Shown piece by piece: positions 6,098 to 8,316 of a stretch of 8,316 bases of DNA. The stretch is from NCBI GenBank assembly GCA_027625125.1, contig JAQBXG010000070.1, forward strand, positions 1 to 8,316, in the 5' to 3' direction. A program made the translations under genes and the position numbers. Under the pieces are notes generated by a model. That model saw nothing but the letters and a program-made list of their open reading frames with translations, was not told the origin of the DNA and did no database searches. Source of the stretch: Pseudomonadota bacterium (GTDB lineage: Bacteria > Pseudomonadota > Alphaproteobacteria > UBA2966 > CAIVPW01). Numbering within the stretch: the stretch's first letter is position 1; each line of letters begins with the position of its first letter.

Positions 6098-7227
6098 ATC
6101 GCCGGTGAGGCCGGGGTCGGGCCGCGGAAGCGGTCCCAGACCGAGACGACGGTGGCCCCGACCGCGACCGCATAGAGAATGCCGACCGCGAGATCGCCGA
6201 CCCACGGCACCCAGCGGACCACCGCCAGCACCGCGAAGCCGACCGCCGTCCAGCCGACCCGGCCCCAGAAGGCCGGGTCGCGCAATGAAGTGTTCGCGAA
6301 GCTGCGGGCGCGCAGGCCGATCCAGTACGACGCGACGACGGTGCCGGTCAGCGTCAGCAGCGCGAGGACCAGGCCCAGCAGCACAGCGACCGGAATGCCG
6401 ATCAGCGTCATCATCAAAAGCATAAAGAGAATCGGGCCGCCGATGGCGACCGCGAGGCCGATGCCGAAGCTTTGCAGCGGCCGTTCGGTCAGCAGATCCG
6501 ACGCGCCGGACAGGATGCCGGGGGTCGCCAGGTGCAGCAGCGCCGCCAGCAGCACCAGCGCCAACAGCGCCGGGATGGTGCCGATGCCGACGCGGTCGCT
6601 CATGAAGCCGTCGCGGCCCAACCGCGGTTCAAGTTGCGTGACCGTGCCGGCGACGGCGGCGCCGTCGTCGATCTGGAGGGCATTTTCGGACCGCCAGGTC
6701 AGCGCGCCGCCGATGCGCGCGCCGGGGCCGAGAATGATGTGTTCGGCTTCGACATCGAGGTCGCCGGTGACCTCGCCGTTGAGCCGGAAGGTTCCGGCCC
6801 CGGCGTGGACGTTGCCGCCGATGAAGCCGTCCAGTTCCACCATGCCGCCGGCGAGGAACGCATCGCCGGCGATCACCGAATCGACGTGCTGGCGGACATT
6901 GCCCCCGGCCACGTAGGCGTCGTCGCCGACGCCGCCCAGGATGTTCAGCGTGCCCCCGGCCATGAACAGGTCGCCGGCGACGGCGCCGTCGAGTTCGAGG
7001 TCGCCGCCCGCGAAATACAGGTTTTCGCCGTAGTTGCCGCGCGCCAGCACGCGGCCGCCGGTCAGGAAGGCGTTGTCCAGCACGGTCTCGTCGATGCGGA
7101 GATTGCCGCCGGCGGCGAACAATTGGCCGTCGACGCGGGCGAATTCCTGGTCGTTCGATTGCGCCAGCGCCGGTGGCGTCAGGGCCAGCAGCGATGCGAG
7201 AACGAGAAAGGTCGAGAACCGGATCAT
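6094..7227 (-). CDS. Exported polymer-forming (bactofilin-like) repeat protein with C-terminal membrane helices
   Basis: The 377-residue protein starts with a signal peptide (residues 1-23, probable cleavage after ALA). Residues 31-200 form a glycine-rich repeat: AGG or TGG begins at 39, 56, 73, 90 and 107 (17-residue spacing), then at 126, with a degenerate AG at 144. Between them lie LxLDGxVxGDxF-type turns. This resembles the right-handed beta-helix of bactofilins and polymer-forming cytoskeletal proteins. About five hydrophobic segments follow (215-235, 254-272, 276-300, 325-342, 344-363), so the repeat domain should sit outside the cytoplasm and be anchored by the C-terminal half. GGGAGG (7238-7233) lies 5 nt before the ATG. 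The gene starts 14 bp after the CapD-like epimerase stop and is very probably cotranscribed. Its stop overlaps the stop of the degenerate frame on the other strand. Role unknown; envelope scaffolding or polysaccharide export is inference. Confidence 0.82.
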   Translation of the reverse strand: MIRFSTFLVLASLLALTPPALAQSNDQEFARVDGQLFAAGGNLRIDETVLDNAFLTGGRVLARGNYGENLYFAGGDLELDGAVAGDLFMAGGTLNILGGVGDDAYVAGGNVRQHVDSVIAGDAFLAGGMVELDGFIGGNVHAGAGTFRLNGEVTGDLDVEAEHIILGPGARIGGALTWRSENALQIDDGAAVAGTVTQLEPRLGRDGFMSDRVGIGTIPALLALVLLAALLHLATPGILSGASDLLTERPLQSFGIGLAVAIGGPILFMLLMMTLIGIPVAVLLGLVLALLTLTGTVVASYWIGLRARSFANTSLRDPAFWGRVGWTAVGFAVLAVVRWVPWVGDLAVGILYAVAVGATVVSVWDRFRGPTPASPAI

Positions 7228-7241
7228 CGTTGCCTCCCGGG

Positions 7242-8316
7242 TCAGCCCGCGCCGTTCACCGCCGCGCGGATGTCGGCGCTGATTTGCAGATGGGCTTCGG
7301 GGACAAGTTCCGCAAGGGTATCGAGTACTTCGGCGGTGCGGCAGGCGCGGCAGGCAGCTTCGAGGCGGTCGAGGCGGGCGGCCAGCAGTTCGTAATCGAT
7401 GCCCCGGCTTTGGCCGATGCGGATGCCCGGCACCGGCGACGACCGCAGGTCCTCGGCCTCGTGGAACAGGGTTTCGTGCAGCTTTTCGCCCGGCCGTAGG
7501 CCGGTGAATTCGATGGCGATGTCGACGTCGGGGCGGTGGCCGGACAGGCGGATCATCTGGCGGGCGAGGTCCTGAATGCGCACCGGGTCGCCCATGTCGA
7601 GGACATAGATCGAATCGGCCGCTTCGGACGGCAGGGCGCTGGCCTGGAGCACCAGCTCCACCGCCTCGCGCACCGTCATGAAGTAGCGGGTCGCATCGGC
7701 GTGGGTGACGGTCAGCGGGCCGCCGGCGCGCAGTTGCTGTTCAAAGCGCGGGATCACCGAGCCGGTCGAGCCGAGGACGTTGCCGAAGCGCACGGTGACG
7801 CAGCGGGTCGGGGCGCCGCTTGTGTTCACCGCCTGGCACACCAGTTCGGCGACGCGTTTTGACGCCCCCATCACCGACGACGAATGCACCGCCTTGTCGG
7901 TCGAGATCAGCACCATCGTTTCGGTCGCCGCCGCGCGGCAGGCGTAGGCGACGTTGCGGGTGCCGATGACGTTGGTCAGCACTGTTTCGACCGGGTTGGC
8001 CTCGGACAGCGGCACATGCTTGAACGCCGCCGCATGAAAGACGAGGTCGGGCCGCGCCGCCGCGAAACATTGGGCGAGGCGTTCGCGGTCGCGCACGTCG
8101 CCGAGGAGCGCGGTGCGCGGGACGTGCGCGGCGTGTGCGTCGAGGTCGAGGTCGATGGCGTAGAGATTGTATTCGCCATTATCGAACAGCGTCAGGTGCG
8201 CCGGCGCAAACGCCGCGACCTGGCGGCAAAGTTCGGCGCCGATGGTGCCGCCGGCGCCGGTGACCAGCACGCGGCGGCCGGCGACAAGCCGCGCCATCGC
8301 GTCGCGATCGAGGACG
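7242..8316 (-). CDS. CapD/FlaA1-type nucleotide-sugar epimerase/dehydratase, C-terminal part
   Basis: This extended short-chain dehydrogenase acts on UDP-sugars (4,6-dehydratase or epimerase) in capsule, O-antigen or glycan synthesis. The frame stays open through the right edge, and the residues before the first in-window Met (VLDRDA, then MARLVAGRRVLVTG) match the linker seen in long family members. The true start, with the usual N-terminal membrane helices, therefore lies outside the window. Counting from that Met (8297): NAD-binding TGAGGTIG 13-20, HAAAFKHVPL 88-97, STDKAV 132-137, the M-x-x-x-K catalytic motif that replaces Tyr-x-x-x-Lys (Met143, Lys147), RFGNVLGS 170-177, RYFMT 204-208, TGLRPGEKLHE 265-275. 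The segment after STDKAV is HSSSVMGASKR where relatives usually have NPTNVMGA. The stop is TGA at 7244-7242, followed 14 bp on by the repeat-protein gene. Confidence 0.92.
   Translation of the reverse strand, partial: VLDRDAMARLVAGRRVLVTGAGGTIGAELCRQVAAFAPAHLTLFDNGEYNLYAIDLDLDAHAAHVPRTALLGDVRDRERLAQCFAAARPDLVFHAAAFKHVPLSEANPVETVLTNVIGTRNVAYACRAAATETMVLISTDKAVHSSSVMGASKRVAELVCQAVNTSGAPTRCVTVRFGNVLGSTGSVIPRFEQQLRAGGPLTVTHADATRYFMTVREAVELVLQASALPSEAADSIYVLDMGDPVRIQDLARQMIRLSGHRPDVDIAIEFTGLRPGEKLHETLFHEAEDLRSSPVPGIRIGQSRGIDYELLAARLDRLEAACRACRTAEVLDTLAELVPEAHLQISADIRAAVNGAG

Noticed and set aside
5705..6205. 166-codon minus-strand frame across the low-GC island
   Set aside because: Its first third overlaps the 3' end of the membrane-protein gene in another frame, no Shine-Dalgarno or known motif was seen, and the plus-strand reading of the same DNA gives a better match to a known family. 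It is not fully excluded.

Overview
The window reads as chromosomal DNA of a high-GC alphaproteobacterium, most likely Rhodospirillales-like. This is an inference from the gene order ribF-ileS-lspA-DUF3035 lipoprotein, which is typical of that class, and from the strongly GC-rich third codon positions. No RNA gene, CRISPR array or intact mobile element was found.

Layout. Positions 1-4639 hold a minus-strand housekeeping cluster, transcribed right to left: ribF (FMN/FAD synthesis), a 182-bp structured gap, ileS (isoleucyl-tRNA synthetase), lspA (signal peptidase II, start overlapping the ileS stop as GTGA), and the 5' end of a small DUF3035/BamF-type lipoprotein cut by the left edge. LspA matures lipoproteins and the next gene encodes one. 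Divergent from ribF, on the plus strand, is a zinc-free MDR-family quinone oxidoreductase (4724-5692).

Positions 5693-6093 contain no intact gene. GC falls to about 53% there (hand count 191/360 over 5701-6060), against roughly 70-78% in sampled flanking lines. The plus strand carries a Shine-Dalgarno and a reading frame with two internal stops whose first half resembles the N-terminus of IS110-family transposases. I read it as a probable decayed insertion sequence; the call is tentative.

Positions 6094-8316 hold a second minus-strand pair: a membrane-associated CapD/FlaA1-type nucleotide-sugar epimerase/dehydratase (its N-terminus lies beyond the right edge), then, 14 bp downstream, an exported protein with a bactofilin-like 17-residue glycine repeat followed by about five membrane helices. 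The pairing suggests a surface polysaccharide or envelope function.

I do not see a clear new multi-gene system. The points most worth a second look are the exported bactofilin-like membrane protein, the degenerate low-GC island, and the serial hairpins in the ribF-ileS gap.
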